The position numbers were made by a program, and so were the translations under genes. From Pseudopyrenochaeta lycopersici (lineage: Eukaryota; Ascomycota; Dothideomycetes; Pleosporales; Pseudopyrenochaetaceae): a stretch of DNA of 64,000 nucleotides. The notes under the pieces are model-generated. The model saw only the letters and a list, made by a program, of their open reading frames with translations, was not told the DNA's origin and did not search any database. Positions within the stretch are counted from its first letter, which is position 1, and each line of letters begins with the position of its first letter. The DNA is taken from contig NHZP01000002.1 of NCBI GenBank assembly GCA_003313425.1, positions 1,736,001-1,800,000 of the forward strand, read 5' to 3'. Below, one piece after another: positions 46,873-58,134 of the stretch.

Positions 46873-47733
46873 GTTGCTAAGATAGGGAACCGGTATGGAT
46901 AAAATTTTGCATACCTAGCTCCTTGGTTAGCTATATAAAGTTGTTAACATTAACTTTATAATGTTGTTGATCGAAGGATAGTATTAGGCAATTGAAAGTT
47001 GCGTGTTAGTTAATGGGCTGCGAGAACCCGGAAAACCAGCGGGGTAGGCCCTGGGCGCTAAAATAATCGGAATATAAGCCGGGCCGGAGACCTTTTATCC
47101 TATGACGAGCTGCTATGCTGGCCATCATTTTATGGCGGAGTTAGAGAACGATCTCGCCCCTCTGGGGGCGACACCGCAATACTCTACACCAAAACGACAA
47201 TAGGCTAGCATCACTCCTGGTTACATAAATCAGGAGCAACAGAAGAATTAATAGTCATTGATAAAACTTGTAATCCTAAACTGTAGTACTAATCTAGTGT
47301 CATTCAAGGTGGCGAGGCAGTGCGCCACGTCTGAGTTATGGTTGGCCTTCTCGGCACTTAGGTCTGAATGTTCGCGTCTTTGGTTGAGTGCGACGCATCC
47401 TAGTGTTGCCTCAGCTATGCGTTCCTGTTCAGCAGACAGCATATTTGTTATTTATTGTCCGTAGTTCTCGGAAGTGATAAGGTATGCTTTTCACAGCCTG
47501 GAATTGATGCAGGTCGTTCACCCTGAATCTCACCATGCCACCTGCTGGGGCTGTGATGGCGGGGCAAATACGGTCCCAACATAAGCGCCGACGGGACAAG
47601 GCTACAACAATTCACCCTACTGAAATTGCAAGGCAGACTCCAAGATAAAGTTTTGTCAATCGGCAAATAAGTGGATAGACCCAAAGTCCTTATTTTTCAC
47701 TCTAGCTAAGCGGTTGTTAGCCTACCCCGCAAG
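46873..47733. promoter_or_regulatory. Divergent promoter between WD40-kinase and NLR genes
   Basis: The 861 bp between the two ATGs must drive both genes. The part near the kinase is AT-rich with a palindromic TATA-type element (46934-46960). The middle contains a GC-rich patch (about 47020-47090) and a short hairpin CGCCCC-TCTG-GGGGCG (47155-47170). An 11-mer GCGGGGTAGGC at 47039-47049 recurs inverted at 47720-47730, three bases before the NLR ATG. No open frame larger than 80 codons is seen. Shared regulation is an inference from geometry. Confidence 0.5.
46934..46960. promoter_or_regulatory. Palindromic TATAAAG element
   Basis: TATAAAGTT (46934-46942) and its inverse AACTTTATA (46952-46960) flank GTTAACATT, so a TATAAAG box is readable on both strands. 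It lies 62-88 bp upstream of the kinase start codon, a sensible TATA distance for that gene. Confidence 0.45.
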
Positions 47734-50700
47734 ATGGACCCTCTTTCTGTCTGTGCTAGTATCCTCGCTCTCATGACTGTGACAACGAAAACAGTGAAGG
47801 TTCTGAATGAATACAGCATGTCAGTCAAAGGCGCTCCGGCCGAGGTCAATACTCTGATCGAAGAATTAAAGCTGCTCAATGGAATTCTAGCAGACATCGA
47901 AAGAACGTACACCTCGAAAGCAGCAGATGGAGCCGGGTCCGATGGAGGCAGTGAAACACTGGTCACGACTGTCGCTGCCTGTCAAAAATATTTGCTCGAG
48001 ACGCTTCGGATGCTCGAGGAGAGTGATGTGGTCGCAACTGCAGACTCCAACACGGCTACAGCACCTTCAAAAGAGCCTGGAAATCGATATAAAAGCCTTT
48101 TCAAGAGGTTGAAGTACCCGCTGAAGAGACAGGATGTGCAACGATCACTCACAGTCGTTCGTGATTACAAGGCTAACCTCGCTTTGGCCTTATCTGTTGA
48201 AGACAGGTGAGTAGATTCCAGAGTTCTGCCAGTCACAGGCATAGGAAAAGACCAGAGTCGGATGAACTAATTAATGTTAGAAAATCCACCAATGTTATAA
48301 ATTCTATGCTTTCACGCCTTGAAGCTGCTGCAATTCGCTCGGAGGAAAATATGGGAAGTCTACAAGATCAGAATAGCCAGCTTCTCCGCATACTGATTGG
48401 CGGCATGAGCAACATGAACCCTCCGCCGTCATATAGTACTGTTGCTGCTCAAATCGAGAAGCACTTCGAAGTCCCTCAACGACCTACTGCCACATTCGTA
48501 GGTAGAGAGGGTGTACTTCATGACCTGAAGAAACACTTTGAGCGAGACGAAACAGTCACTGAGCAACGGCGCTGCGCATTGTACGGCCTCGGTGGAAGTG
48601 GAAAGACACAACTAGCGCTAACGTTTGCTTTCAAATATCGGGCAAAGTATGATAATATCTTCTTTATCAATGCCACGTCTTTGGATTCGATCACGAAAGC
48701 ATTTAGCAAAATGCATCAGATCCTTGGACTGACTGCAACTGACTCTGACGAGGAAAAAGTGGAGGTCGTCAAACATTGGTTCGAAAGAAGGGATAATACT
48801 AATTGGCTAATTATTTTCGACAATGCGGATGACCTGATGGAGGTTGACTTACCGGCATTCTTCCCTCTCGCAGACGGTGGTGACATCCTTATTACAACAA
48901 GGGATGCACAAGTTGAAGACCCAGATATCACTACTTGCGCTATTTACTTGGATATGCTTACACCTGATGACGCCAAAGAGCTTCTTCTCAGGCGTAGTTC
49001 AATCAAATCAACATTGAGTATTGAAGAGGATACTGCGGTAACTGATATAACTCATAAGCTTGGATATTTGCCACTCGCTATCGATCAGGCGGGCGCTTAC
49101 ATCCAAACCAGAAAGACATCCTTTGTGGACTACCGTGCGCTCTACGAGAAACAACAGCAATCGCTCCTGGGCTACCGGTCGAAATTTTCAAAATACCAAC
49201 AAACGGTCTACACGACGTGGGAGTTGTCGTTTCAAAAGATTGAAAAAGAGGCCCCAGAAGTTGCAGAGTTGCTCCTCCTGTTGTGCCAGTACGATGGTTC
49301 CGGAATCTCAGACAAGATGCTTGAAAGGGGCGTCTCGACTCAGCTCTCTTACGGGCGCGATGGAGAAGAGATTCAGTTGCCAGCAAAAGCATCTGGGGTC
49401 CCAAAGATTCTGATCGACTTACTCTCGGACGATTTCAAGTTTCATGAAGCCGTGGAGAGACTAAACTCGTTCTCGCTAGTGCAACGTACGACGGCACCGG
49501 GCTTTGTCCTGCACAATCTAGTGCAGTTTTGCGGGCAGTCGAGAGTTGCAGAAGATAAGAGACGGGCGTCATTCAAAAGCTCTATACGATTGGTTAGCCA
49601 TGCATTTCCTAGAGGCAGTCTCGATGGTTGGTATGCAATGCTCATTCCCGTTCAGGAGGCAAGCCTCTCTCATTCAATCATTGCGCTGACATCTATTTAT
49701 TTAGGAATACGGCATATAGTATTGAGTTCTTGCCACAAGTGGAGCACTGTTGCCAACAACTGGAAAACGCTCTGGCGTTAGGGCACGACGTAACTGATAT
49801 TAGTGCCATCGCCGCCTCCATGTTTCTCTCCGCCTATCACTTCGCGAATGTTCACTGGTGTGAGCGTTTTGTGAAGATTTGTGAGACTCTACTTTTACTT
49901 GAACCGCCTGAAACGGATGAGCCTGGTCTAATGACCGATCCTGAATTTCTGGCTGCCTTCGTCGTAGAACGTCGAGGGAAGATTTCGCCTCAACTTGGGA
50001 AAAGTGAAGAAGGCATTCATATTCTATCCGAATTTATCAAGAAATGTCTTACTGTCAAAGGTGGCTACAGCTCGGCGGCCGGCCAAGTCACAATGTCCCC
50101 TAATAACCTCGCTAATTCCATGCAAGGTTGTGTTCATGTGCTGCTTGCGCACCAGCTTATACTTGCAGGTAGAGAAACTGAAGCTGTGCAATATCTCCGG
50201 AGCTGGGCAGTATTAGAGCCGTCCTCTATCTCCGAACGAGGCGTTATTCGATATCGCGATAGAACTTTAACAGATGCTTATGTAGCGAAACAAAGTTGGG
50301 CTGAAGCTGAAGCTACGCTACGTTCTTTGCTCGCTCCTGATATGCCTGATGCAGATTCGTTTCGAGGGACTATGGGTGAAGGATGGGCTCTACAACAACT
50401 CGCTGAGATTTTGCATGAGACTGGAAGGCACAAAGCTGCGAGCGAGCTTCTTTTACCCGCTATCGTATCCAGAGAGGATTCTGGGAATGAAAATCGAGAA
50501 GACACAATATCTTTGATATTGGATTTGGTAGCGTGTCTTCTCGCAGACCGCGCTTACGATCTTGCTCTCATTCATTTGATGAAACTGCGCCAACTGCTAG
50601 AACCCAAACTTGGAGGAAGAAGTAACAGCACGATCATGAGACAAGTCACCAATATGTGGTGTTTGACAGCTCGATTGTCATGCTACCTGAAAGACTGGAA

Positions 50701-50965
50701 AGAGGCTAAAGTATGCTGGGAGAGAGCACAGGAGTCAGCAAGACAAGCAACGTGGCCAAACGGGTTTATGGTTGGTGCAATACGATACTCTCTGGCCTAC
50801 GTACTGTGGAACTTGGGAGTCCTAAGTGATGGAAATTTTCAGGACATGAAGTTTGAGGTAAAAAAAGCGAACTTGGTACAGGGTAGACAATTAGAAAATG
50901 TGGGGATTGACGCTGAGTGGATTGCCAAGATGATGGATGCCAGACCCCAAATGTTGATCGCCTGA
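47734..50965 (+). CDS. Fungal NLR (STAND) protein: HeLo-like / NB-ARC / TPR-like, 1027 aa
   Basis: NLR-type signal-transducing ATPase of the kind used for heterokaryon incompatibility and non-self recognition. Exons: 47734-48206, 48281-49630 and 49705-50965 (two 74-nt introns), 3084 nt in frame. The N-terminus MDPLSVCASILALMTVTTKT.. (1-155) matches the HeLo-like N-terminal domain of fungal STAND proteins. NB-ARC: TATFVGREGVL, P-loop GLGGSGKT (260-267), Walker B LIIFD (334-338), DILITTRD (359-366) and GYLPLAIDQAGAY (GLPL motif, 419-431). The MHD position reads LHN (568-570; FVLHNLVQFCGQ), a departure from canonical MHD. The C-terminal 420 residues are helical and TPR-like (for example RKISPQLGKSEEGIHIL-type units) without near-identical repeats. 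I rejected a 32-nt version of intron 1 in favour of the 74-nt one with its ACTAATTAATGTTAG acceptor. Confidence 0.92.
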
Positions 50966-51823
50966 CGCGATAGTCATAATAGTAGCGTGGTTAGCGAAGG
51001 AAAAACCTTTTCACAGCCCATCTTTGTTCCAAATCCTTTTGGCCGTGGATTCATACTGGGCTACTCTGGACATGAAGTCTCGTCAAGTTTGGTACAAAGC
51101 TCCTCGTCTGCGCTTCCAATTCTCAGCTCTCGCACATCGCTTATAATCTTTTTTCAGCAGGGCAAGCAGATTCGAATATATTATGTACCACATTTTAGGT
51201 GTAGCCTTAACGGATGCGGAGACAGCGCAGCCTTTCTTGAAGAATTTTAAACAAATTGTAACATATTTATGCTGCTGCGACTCTTTGATAGCCTTACTTG
51301 CGCATATTCTGAATCCTTCTCCTCAGGTCGCCTACAGCCAATGTCAAGATGATTCTAACCAAGTCTTCCCTCGTTTTTCTTTCGCATACCGGCCTTCTAT
51401 CAAATGCAAAGAGAGCGTTACCAACAGGCCCATTGGAGCTATCATCAGGACTTCGACACGGATTATAATGGATTTATTGCATTCTTAAAAAACATTCGTC
51501 CAGGAGAACGCACGAAGAACGAGGCTGAATTTACGGTAACGTCCAAACCAGAAGCTTTTACTTGACAGGCGGTGAAACCTAGACAAAAGCCTATGAAGGT
51601 GTTTGTAGACATGCATTCCATATGTAAATCATAGAACAGAATCCGGAAGCTTCATTATCCGTAGCAGGCAAGCGCCAGGAGTAAGAGAGGGCAAGAACGA
51701 GCAAAAAGACAGTTCTTGTGGTGTTGCTACAATTGCGGTTCCTAGCTTCTAAATGGAGCCCAAACTGGTAGTCAAAGTAGAGACTTCCAAGATCCGTAGG
51801 CCACATGAGCCAAGCCCCTATTC
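50966..51823. other. Convergent 3' intergenic region, no supported gene
   Basis: Between the NLR stop (+) and the stop of the next gene (-). Open frames 50987-51250, 51183-51488 and 51591-51941 (-) exist, but none has recognisable sequence. The last overlaps the 3' end of the 51824 gene in another frame. No RNA gene is seen. Confidence 0.4.
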
Positions 51824-52579
51824 TTACATCGTCCACAACCGGATCTCTTCCACTTCCCCAGGAAGGGTCGGCAGCCCGTTCTTGAAGTCGAATCCGATCG
51901 TCCAGATTGGGTATTCTGATGCTCCACCAAGCGCTATACATGCTCTTTTGACTTTTGGCCTAATATGATATCTCGTAATTGTGTTCGATACGGAGGAAAG
52001 TTGGACATGGACACCAGTAACATCTTTGGGAGCACCCCAACGATCGAGTTGTAGGACTAGGCGGTCGATCTGGCTCAAAGCAAAGCCTCGGGAGAATAGG
52101 GCATCCATAATGTAGACACTTGTGGTGAACCGATCATCTTTATCCTTACAGGGGTAGTAGAGTTCCATTGTTAATATTGAGATCGGGAGTTGTAAAAGGT
52201 TGCGGAGGATTGAGATGAGACGCTCGAACTTTATAGTGTCTGGTCTTGTCGGTTCGCAAGGATCCCAAGCTCGACAAATTGGTACAAGTAAAGTGAGATT
52301 TTTGAGGGTTGAAAGCGAACTGCTAGAGGCTGGAAGCTTAATGCGTAGTGGTGCCTCGATTTGGATTGTCGAATTCCAGCTATATTGAATTTCGAGTAGC
52401 TTGCGCATCTTTGATACAATCCCGGCTTCCATATCTTCTCGGAACATCTTGCATGATAAATAGAGGCCATATATGCAAGAAGAAGATCCAGTGGCCAATG
52501 CAGATGCTGCAAGGTCGTTATACACTGCTAATCGGAGTTCAGTTGGGAGCGAGAAGAAGCCGCATAGCTGAGTTGCCAT
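51824..52579 (-). CDS. F-box/2EXR-like protein, 251 aa, paralogue of the 53594 gene
   Basis: Single-exon gene starting MATQLCGFFSLPTELRLAVYNDLAASAL, with the LPxELRLxVY core of the fungal F-box/2EXR-like family, then GLYLSCKMF (family position LYLSCRE). Shared with the neighbouring gene at 53594: the TELRLxVY core, the LYLSC block, a leucine-rich LxxLxxLxIxxLTM/LxL segment and IDRLVLQL/VDRLVLNY. It ends shortly after FDFKNGLPTLPGEVEEIRLWTM, where the paralogue continues with an acidic tail, so this copy is about 90 residues shorter and may have lost its C-terminus. Function unknown. Same strand as the paralogue, 1 kb apart, so a tandem duplication is likely. Confidence 0.75.
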   Translation of the reverse strand: MATQLCGFFSLPTELRLAVYNDLAASALATGSSSCIYGLYLSCKMFREDMEAGIVSKMRKLLEIQYSWNSTIQIEAPLRIKLPASSSSLSTLKNLTLLVPICRAWDPCEPTRPDTIKFERLISILRNLLQLPISILTMELYYPCKDKDDRFTTSVYIMDALFSRGFALSQIDRLVLQLDRWGAPKDVTGVHVQLSSVSNTITRYHIRPKVKRACIALGGASEYPIWTIGFDFKNGLPTLPGEVEEIRLWTM

Positions 52580-53593
52580 AATTGCGAGGCTCGCGAAGAG
52601 CCGATATGTTGAGACCGTAGCAATTGTGGGTTGAGCTTCGAAATTAAAACTGCTGCGGTTTTCTGAAGCGAGCAGTTGAAAGCGATTGTTCTCAAGTCTT
52701 GCTAGGCAGCGAACAGCGTAAGCAAAGCCACTACCATCACATGACTCTTCATCGTCCTTTAGAATGTATTAATTGAGACATGCTCTTGTCACTGGTTCCG
52801 CTACCTCGGCGATGGCTTATAGAAATGCGAAAAATGCGCATATGTATGAGATGAATTGAAAAATTAGAATGAAACGAAGGTGACGACTCACCTAACGAGG
52901 AGGCTGATTTGTGCACCATCGTATAGGCGCGGATCAATTTGCTCTGGGACCTCCCACTTCCACCAGAAGGAGGAATGCAGGTTCATCAAGGGATCTGACT
53001 TGGATGATGTTGAAGAGTAATTAAGAGGAAAATGAGAAAGCAGGACTTGTCGTGAAACTTTACTTCACATCCGGCCCAATGCTTAACAGCCTGCTCGTCC
53101 ATCGCATCCTAGCTATGTACTCCTCGGGGGAAAGACCACACCTTTAAGATATGTTGTTATCTGTTTCTCAGTGACATTCAAGATATGGAAGGCTCTATTA
53201 TTTGGATGCAGGTTTTCTGCGGGGCATCTTGTGATCCAGCAACGGTGAACTTCCCATCACAGTTCGTGTAGGAGAATCGGCAAGGTGCTTGCTCTACTAT
53301 CGGCATACCAGAAAAACCGCAAACAGATCCGTGTCTGAGATGTGTGGATATCTTTAGTACCTGCAGATGGGCAAAGAAATTTTGGGAAAGACTTATCCCA
53401 TACATGGTGCCTCCAGCGTTTCTGCTGACAGAGTGTATACAACTAGCTCACAGTCCCGCTCCACATCGGATTCTCGAAAAGCCGGCTCGAGGGTATCAGA
53501 AGTCTCATCTCCCCTGACAATAAGCAACAATATTATCCCAGCCTCTGGTGTGAGATTGGAGCAACCATTTCCAAATTATTTCATCTCCTGTCT
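52580..53593. other. Intergenic between paralogous F-box-like genes, no gene seen
   Basis: About 1 kb holding the promoter of the 51824 gene and the 3' UTR of the 53594 gene. Open frames under 125 codons (for example 53367-53741, largely antisense to the acidic tail of the next gene) are not convincing. Confidence 0.4.
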
Positions 53594-54607
53594 TCAATCT
53601 TCCTTTCCTTCGTTCGCGTCCGGCTCGCTTTCGCTGCCATCTTCCTCGTCAGCCTTGCTGCCTTCATCACTACTTTCCCGATCCTCTTCATCGACCTCCG
53701 TATCATACTCGTGCTCCCAGATGAATCCTGCCTGGATCTGATCCAGATCACCGTCAAAGAGTCTTTTCCCTTTCCAGAACCCCTCTTCTTTCACAATCCC
53801 CCATAACGCGCCTTCAGCCGGCCCCAAGCCATCTCGATAATCATGAGCCAATTTCCAGCCCTCATCAGCACCCCCTTGCTGCCTACAGATCCATCCTTTC
53901 ACGGGCTTGGGCATGACGTTCAGAGTACCAGGATGCCCACAGTTGTGCTGGAAATCCAGAAACAGCATCTGAAAGTGATTTTCATCCACCATGTCCTTAG
54001 CACTGCCATAGTTCAAGACGAGCCGATCAACCTGACGGAAGTTGCACAAGCCATTGTCTTCCTGCCATGAAAGACACTCGAAGAATGCCTCGGAGATTGT
54101 GCCGGTAAGGGTGAAGCTTATCCCAGGCGCATATGCAATACTGCAAAGATTTAATGTTAATACGGACCACCGAAGACGAAGGAGTGGCTGTAGACACAAT
54201 AACAAGCTCTTGAATAATGCATTATCCTGGAGTTCTGAATTAGGGTTGGTCCAAGCTCGGCTGTCTAGAAGCCAGGATTGTAGAATTGGTAAGCTGACGG
54301 TGAGATCTGTCGGGGCGGCATTGGGTGCGAAAATCTGATGAGAAGGCGTTAGGCGGAGACGTGTCCGTTGCGCTTCTGGGCTGTCGGCACTGGCTTTTTT
54401 CCATCTGCTCAGTGTAAGAAGTAGAGGTCGTATCTTTGCGATGAACTCCGTTTCTAGCTCATGATGGACCTCGCGGCAGGAGAGGTAGAGGCCTGGGAGC
54501 CCTTCTATTGAGCCTTTGGTCAGGCTCTCCATGACTACATATTGGTACACTTCTAGCCTCAATTCTGTTGACAAATCAAGAAAACTAGGCGGGGTATTGC
54601 CGGTCAT
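53594..54607 (-). CDS. F-box/2EXR-like protein with acidic tail, 337 aa
   Basis: Single-exon gene. Starts at ATG 54607: MTGNTPPSFLDLSTELRLEV YQYVV.., the F-box/2EXR-like core, then LPGLYLSCREVHHELETEF, the conserved block of this fungal family. The middle includes VLTLNLCSIAY and FRQVDRLVLNYGSAKDMVD. The last 45 residues are strongly acidic (DEEDRESSDEGSKADEEDGS..), presumably disordered. The frame is open upstream to about 54700 but has no ATG, so a 5' exon cannot be excluded. Tandem paralogue of the 51824 gene. Function unknown; the F-box resemblance allows but does not show a ubiquitin-ligase role. Confidence 0.75.
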   Translation of the reverse strand: MTGNTPPSFLDLSTELRLEVYQYVVMESLTKGSIEGLPGLYLSCREVHHELETEFIAKIRPLLLTLSRWKKASADSPEAQRTRLRLTPSHQIFAPNAAPTDLTVSLPILQSWLLDSRAWTNPNSELQDNALFKSLLLCLQPLLRLRWSVLTLNLCSIAYAPGISFTLTGTISEAFFECLSWQEDNGLCNFRQVDRLVLNYGSAKDMVDENHFQMLFLDFQHNCGHPGTLNVMPKPVKGWICRQQGGADEGWKLAHDYRDGLGPAEGALWGIVKEEGFWKGKRLFDGDLDQIQAGFIWEHEYDTEVDEEDRESSDEGSKADEEDGSESEPDANEGKED

Positions 54608-55718
54608 ATTATCGGTGTCGCTAATTGTGCTGAGTCGCTGTTCGGTGAAGGAGAACAGGTAAACTTCACGGAAGGCTCGACGACTTGAAGTTGAGAACAC
54701 GGGATGTGTCTCGAGCCCCTTTTAATTACGTTCTTGGAAGAGACGCCAGACGGGCCGCGACTTGAGGTTCCAAGGTTGCCATGAAATTAGCCGGCAGCAT
54801 GGCGAGCGGCATGAACTGTGCTCTTGGCAGGGAGCCTAAACCATGGAAAGATAACGAATCTGAACGGCAGCTTGCAAGTTGATAATATCTAGAGTGATGA
54901 TACATCTTGATGGGATCTGCACAAGAAGGATGCCGGATGCAATGGTCGCGAATCCTTCAAAATCTAGACGCTAAGGAGTCGCCGACGTTAGCGAAAGACT
55001 AGTCCCAATGCCGCCATCCTATCCCCATCCCTGTCGATCTGGTTCTTACCACTCAAACAGCATCATCACTAGCCATCTTGCCAGAGGTGTGGTCGATATA
55101 TGCATCTTCACCACAAGGGCGTTGCGGAAATGCGCCAAAGATTCAAACGCAGGGAATGGGGGAATTGATGTAAGGCAGCTGGTCTTTTCTACAATTTCAT
55201 AAGTGAGCATCGATGTGCTTTAATTGAAGCCAAAAAGAACGCATCGAGCATTATTGCAAATTAGGGAATGTACCAACAATGTATCATTCTATCAGTCTAG
55301 CAGTAGTGAGTTCTTACGGGCGGCTAAATGTCAAAGACACGCCCACTTGCATCCTATAAGACTGAAGACTGAAGATTTGAAAGCTTGAATTCCATATACA
55401 TGTGATGCGCTATGTATCTCTGACATATACGCTGATTGAAATCTTTCGATGCCTACGTTCAAGTGGCAATAATTGGAGAAATGATATGTACGCCATACGA
55501 CACCATGCGACCCAGTATGCCCCGACCATGGAATACATATCCACTGCGATCTGAAAGAGACGAGACGAGTCGAATATGTGTGTGAATGGGAACGTCCAAT
55601 ACAGTGTACCTGTGCTCTCGAATCAACGAGGAGCGACACCCCCCTCTATGCACCTAAGATACCGATCGAGTAGGCTGTTACATCGCTTCGTCCTTTTTCT
55701 TGGCCGCGGCGATTAGGC
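54608..55718. other. Intergenic at the right edge of the accessory block, no gene seen
   Basis: About 1.1 kb holding the promoter of the 53594 gene and the 3' UTR of the DUF3405 gene. The short frame 55008-55202 and minus-strand frames 55331-55653 show no recognisable product. No RNA or transposon remnant is seen. Confidence 0.4.
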
Positions 55719-58134
55719 TCAGGGCTTCGCTTTGTCTTTATGCATCCTCTTGACAGGATGCAATAGCATGCCCGGTATGCACATTCTCTTTTCCTCTAAC
55801 TGGCCGTCAAATCCTGGTCCTCCATCGACGCGCTCTTTTTCGCCCCAATTTTGCTTCATGATGGGCCAGTTGAGCCATCTTCTGTAAAGATTCCGCGGAA
55901 ATCTTGAAGCATAGTACCATGACCAACCCTGAAAGTTGTACTCTCGGTCGTGGTTGTAAGGCGAATCCGCTTCCTCGGTCCAGGCGCCTTGTCTGTTCTC
56001 TAGCGCTTCTCCAGTATGTTCATCGACGGTCGAGGCGGTGTCGAAGATAGCTTCACTATATGCGGCAGGCCAGTGGCGATCGTTGAAGATGGGGTGTGGA
56101 GCATAGACGGCTTTCAGGCCGTGCTGAAGAGCTACTGTCGAGGGCCACATCTCTGCTTGCATGCTGCGTCCGACCAAGTTTTCTTCATGCATGGCCTGCA
56201 GCATACGCTTGCTGAATCGCACAACAGTGTTGATGAACACCCGGCGATCGATCTGCTCGAAGTCGGGATGCGTAAACCAGTCTGCTTGACCGTCCTCTGG
56301 TGTGAAGATCGGTCGAACGCCTGGAAGATAGTTCCAGATCTTGTCTTTATAAGACCAGGTTGTGTTTCGTGGATCCCACATTGGAAGCAGAGTGATAAAG
56401 TCAGCAGGCTCATTGACACCCCACTCGAACTTGTCATCTTCGAAGCTCGTCGGTGGTACCGGCCCCAGTGGCTTCTGTGGTGGTAGTGCTCTCGCCCAGG
56501 GTCGCGGTCCCCAAACCGGTGGCGGGATGAGAGAATGCGCTGACGCGTTGAGAACATCTTCATGAGTGCGCTCGATAAACGACTGATACTCTCCGTGTAC
56601 GCTTGGAAGATAATACCGCTTATTGCGCTCCCACAGCAGCTTCCTGGGCTGTTTGTCCGCAAACTCGCCAATCTTTTCGAAAAAATGGTAATGATGTCCT
56701 GTATATCTCGCATCCGTTTCCCAGTTCCAAATGTAATCGAACTCGGGATGTGTAAGACTGAACCACTGTAGGCACATAAACTGCTGCCAATACACCTGCC
56801 AGTCCATAACTTTGGGGTACCAGTCTGGAAAAATAGACTCGGACCATAGTACTGCAATGTCCCGCAGTTCTTCGGGAACGTTTTCCCTCAGGATCCTATC
56901 ATATTCTCTCTGGTCATCGAAAATTGGCACCTTTCTGTCCTTGACGTGTACGTAGAGGATGACCTGGTATTCTCCACCGGATTGAAGAGAGAGTTCAGAA
57001 ACCATGGCACGGATCGCAGTAATATCATTCTCTTCGTAGTGATATCCAGTCCAAGCGCGGATGAGTACAGCAGTGCGATGATGATACTTCTGCTCGTGTT
57101 CTTCCCTATTCTCCAGGCTGCTTCTGCTCGTATCAATCGGGATTGCAAAAGCCGATGAAGCTGCTGCTGGCTCGGGTAGCACGGTGCTAGGTATTTTAAC
57201 GGCCGAAGATCGCGCCATGGGTCGGAATCGCTCTTTGTTACGCTCAAGGCAGTCATCCTGTAGCTGTCCCCATTTTACTTCGGACCATTCAGGTACAGTC
57301 TCCGGAGCTTTCCAGTTCTGTACCTCTTCGGGGAACTCATCGTCACCGTATCCATAGGGCCCATATCGCGAGTATCGATCGAAGCAGACATCGTCGTCCA
57401 ACCCAACGACATGATACCCGCCTGCATATACGGGAGGGAAGTCAGCAGGAACACCTCGATACACTTGAACCTGATCGTCAGTGCTCTCGTTGAGAGCAAC
57501 ACCACGGGGACCTATGCAAGGCACATATTCTCCCCTCCAGCTCTTCTTCCAAGACGGAGTATTGTACTGTGGGAAGGGCTTATACGCTATCGGATGTGAT
57601 GCGATCGAGTCGTCAAGCTTGTTATGTCCAGATTCATAGACACGGTAGTCCCTGCCCCCAATCAGCTCTACTCCATCATTAGAGCCTAGACTTGATTCTC
57701 ACTCACATGTCAAACTGCTCCCACCGGTTTGGATCGTACGCTTTATCGATGTAGTCTTTGAACGGGGGCCAATGTCCATCCCAAGTCGGTCGACTCCATT
57801 TCAGCATCTTCTTCATGTACTCCTTCATGTTTGATGGCCGCCATGTTGGTTGGACATAAGGCTGCAATTTGGACGGTCCTGTCACCCATGGTGGGCTCGA
57901 ACTTGTCGGGGTTTCGCTCGGCACGGGCACTTTTGACAGATTGCCTGCCGCTTCATTTTGAGGATTCTCAAATGGTATCGCGCTCTGATCCTGAGGCTTG
58001 ATTCCCAAGTCGAAAAGCGGTAGTTGTTCGTACACCTTCTGGTGTGCCCATGGGCTCTGACGTAGCACGACGAAAATGAAAATAAAAGCTATGAAAGAAA
58101 GTATGGCAAATCTGCGAGGCGACCGGATGAGCAT
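55719..58134 (-). CDS. DUF3405 family type II membrane protein, 786 aa, two exons
   Basis: Member of the large fungal DUF3405 family, proteins of the secretory pathway that resemble glycosyltransferases; activity unknown. Exons: 58134-57707 and 57651-55719 (55-nt intron, phase 2), 2361 nt in frame. Residues 10-25 (AILSFIAFIFIFVVLR) form one N-terminal membrane anchor after a basic MLIRSPRR, so the bulk should face the lumen. Family blocks: DPNRWEQFDM across the splice, CIGPRGVALN, DDDVCFDRYSRYGPYGYG, HHRTAVLIRAWTGY, FDYIWNWETDARYTGHHYHF (includes a DxD-like acidic site), ADFITLLPMWDP and MWPSTVALQHGLKAVYAPHP. The luminal stem is Pro/Ser-rich. Golgi location and a sugar-transfer role are inferences from topology and the WNWETDARY motif. 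Confidence 0.92.

Noticed and set aside
48207..48238. 32-nt version of the first NLR intron ending at CACAG
   Set aside because: Too short for a spliceosomal intron. The 74-nt alternative ending at 48280 has an ACTAAT branch site and also keeps frame.
51591..51941. 116-codon minus-strand frame overlapping the end of the 51824 gene
   Set aside because: I considered it as an alternative C-terminus through a frameshift or intron, but found no splice sites joining the frames and no similarity to the paralogue's tail.
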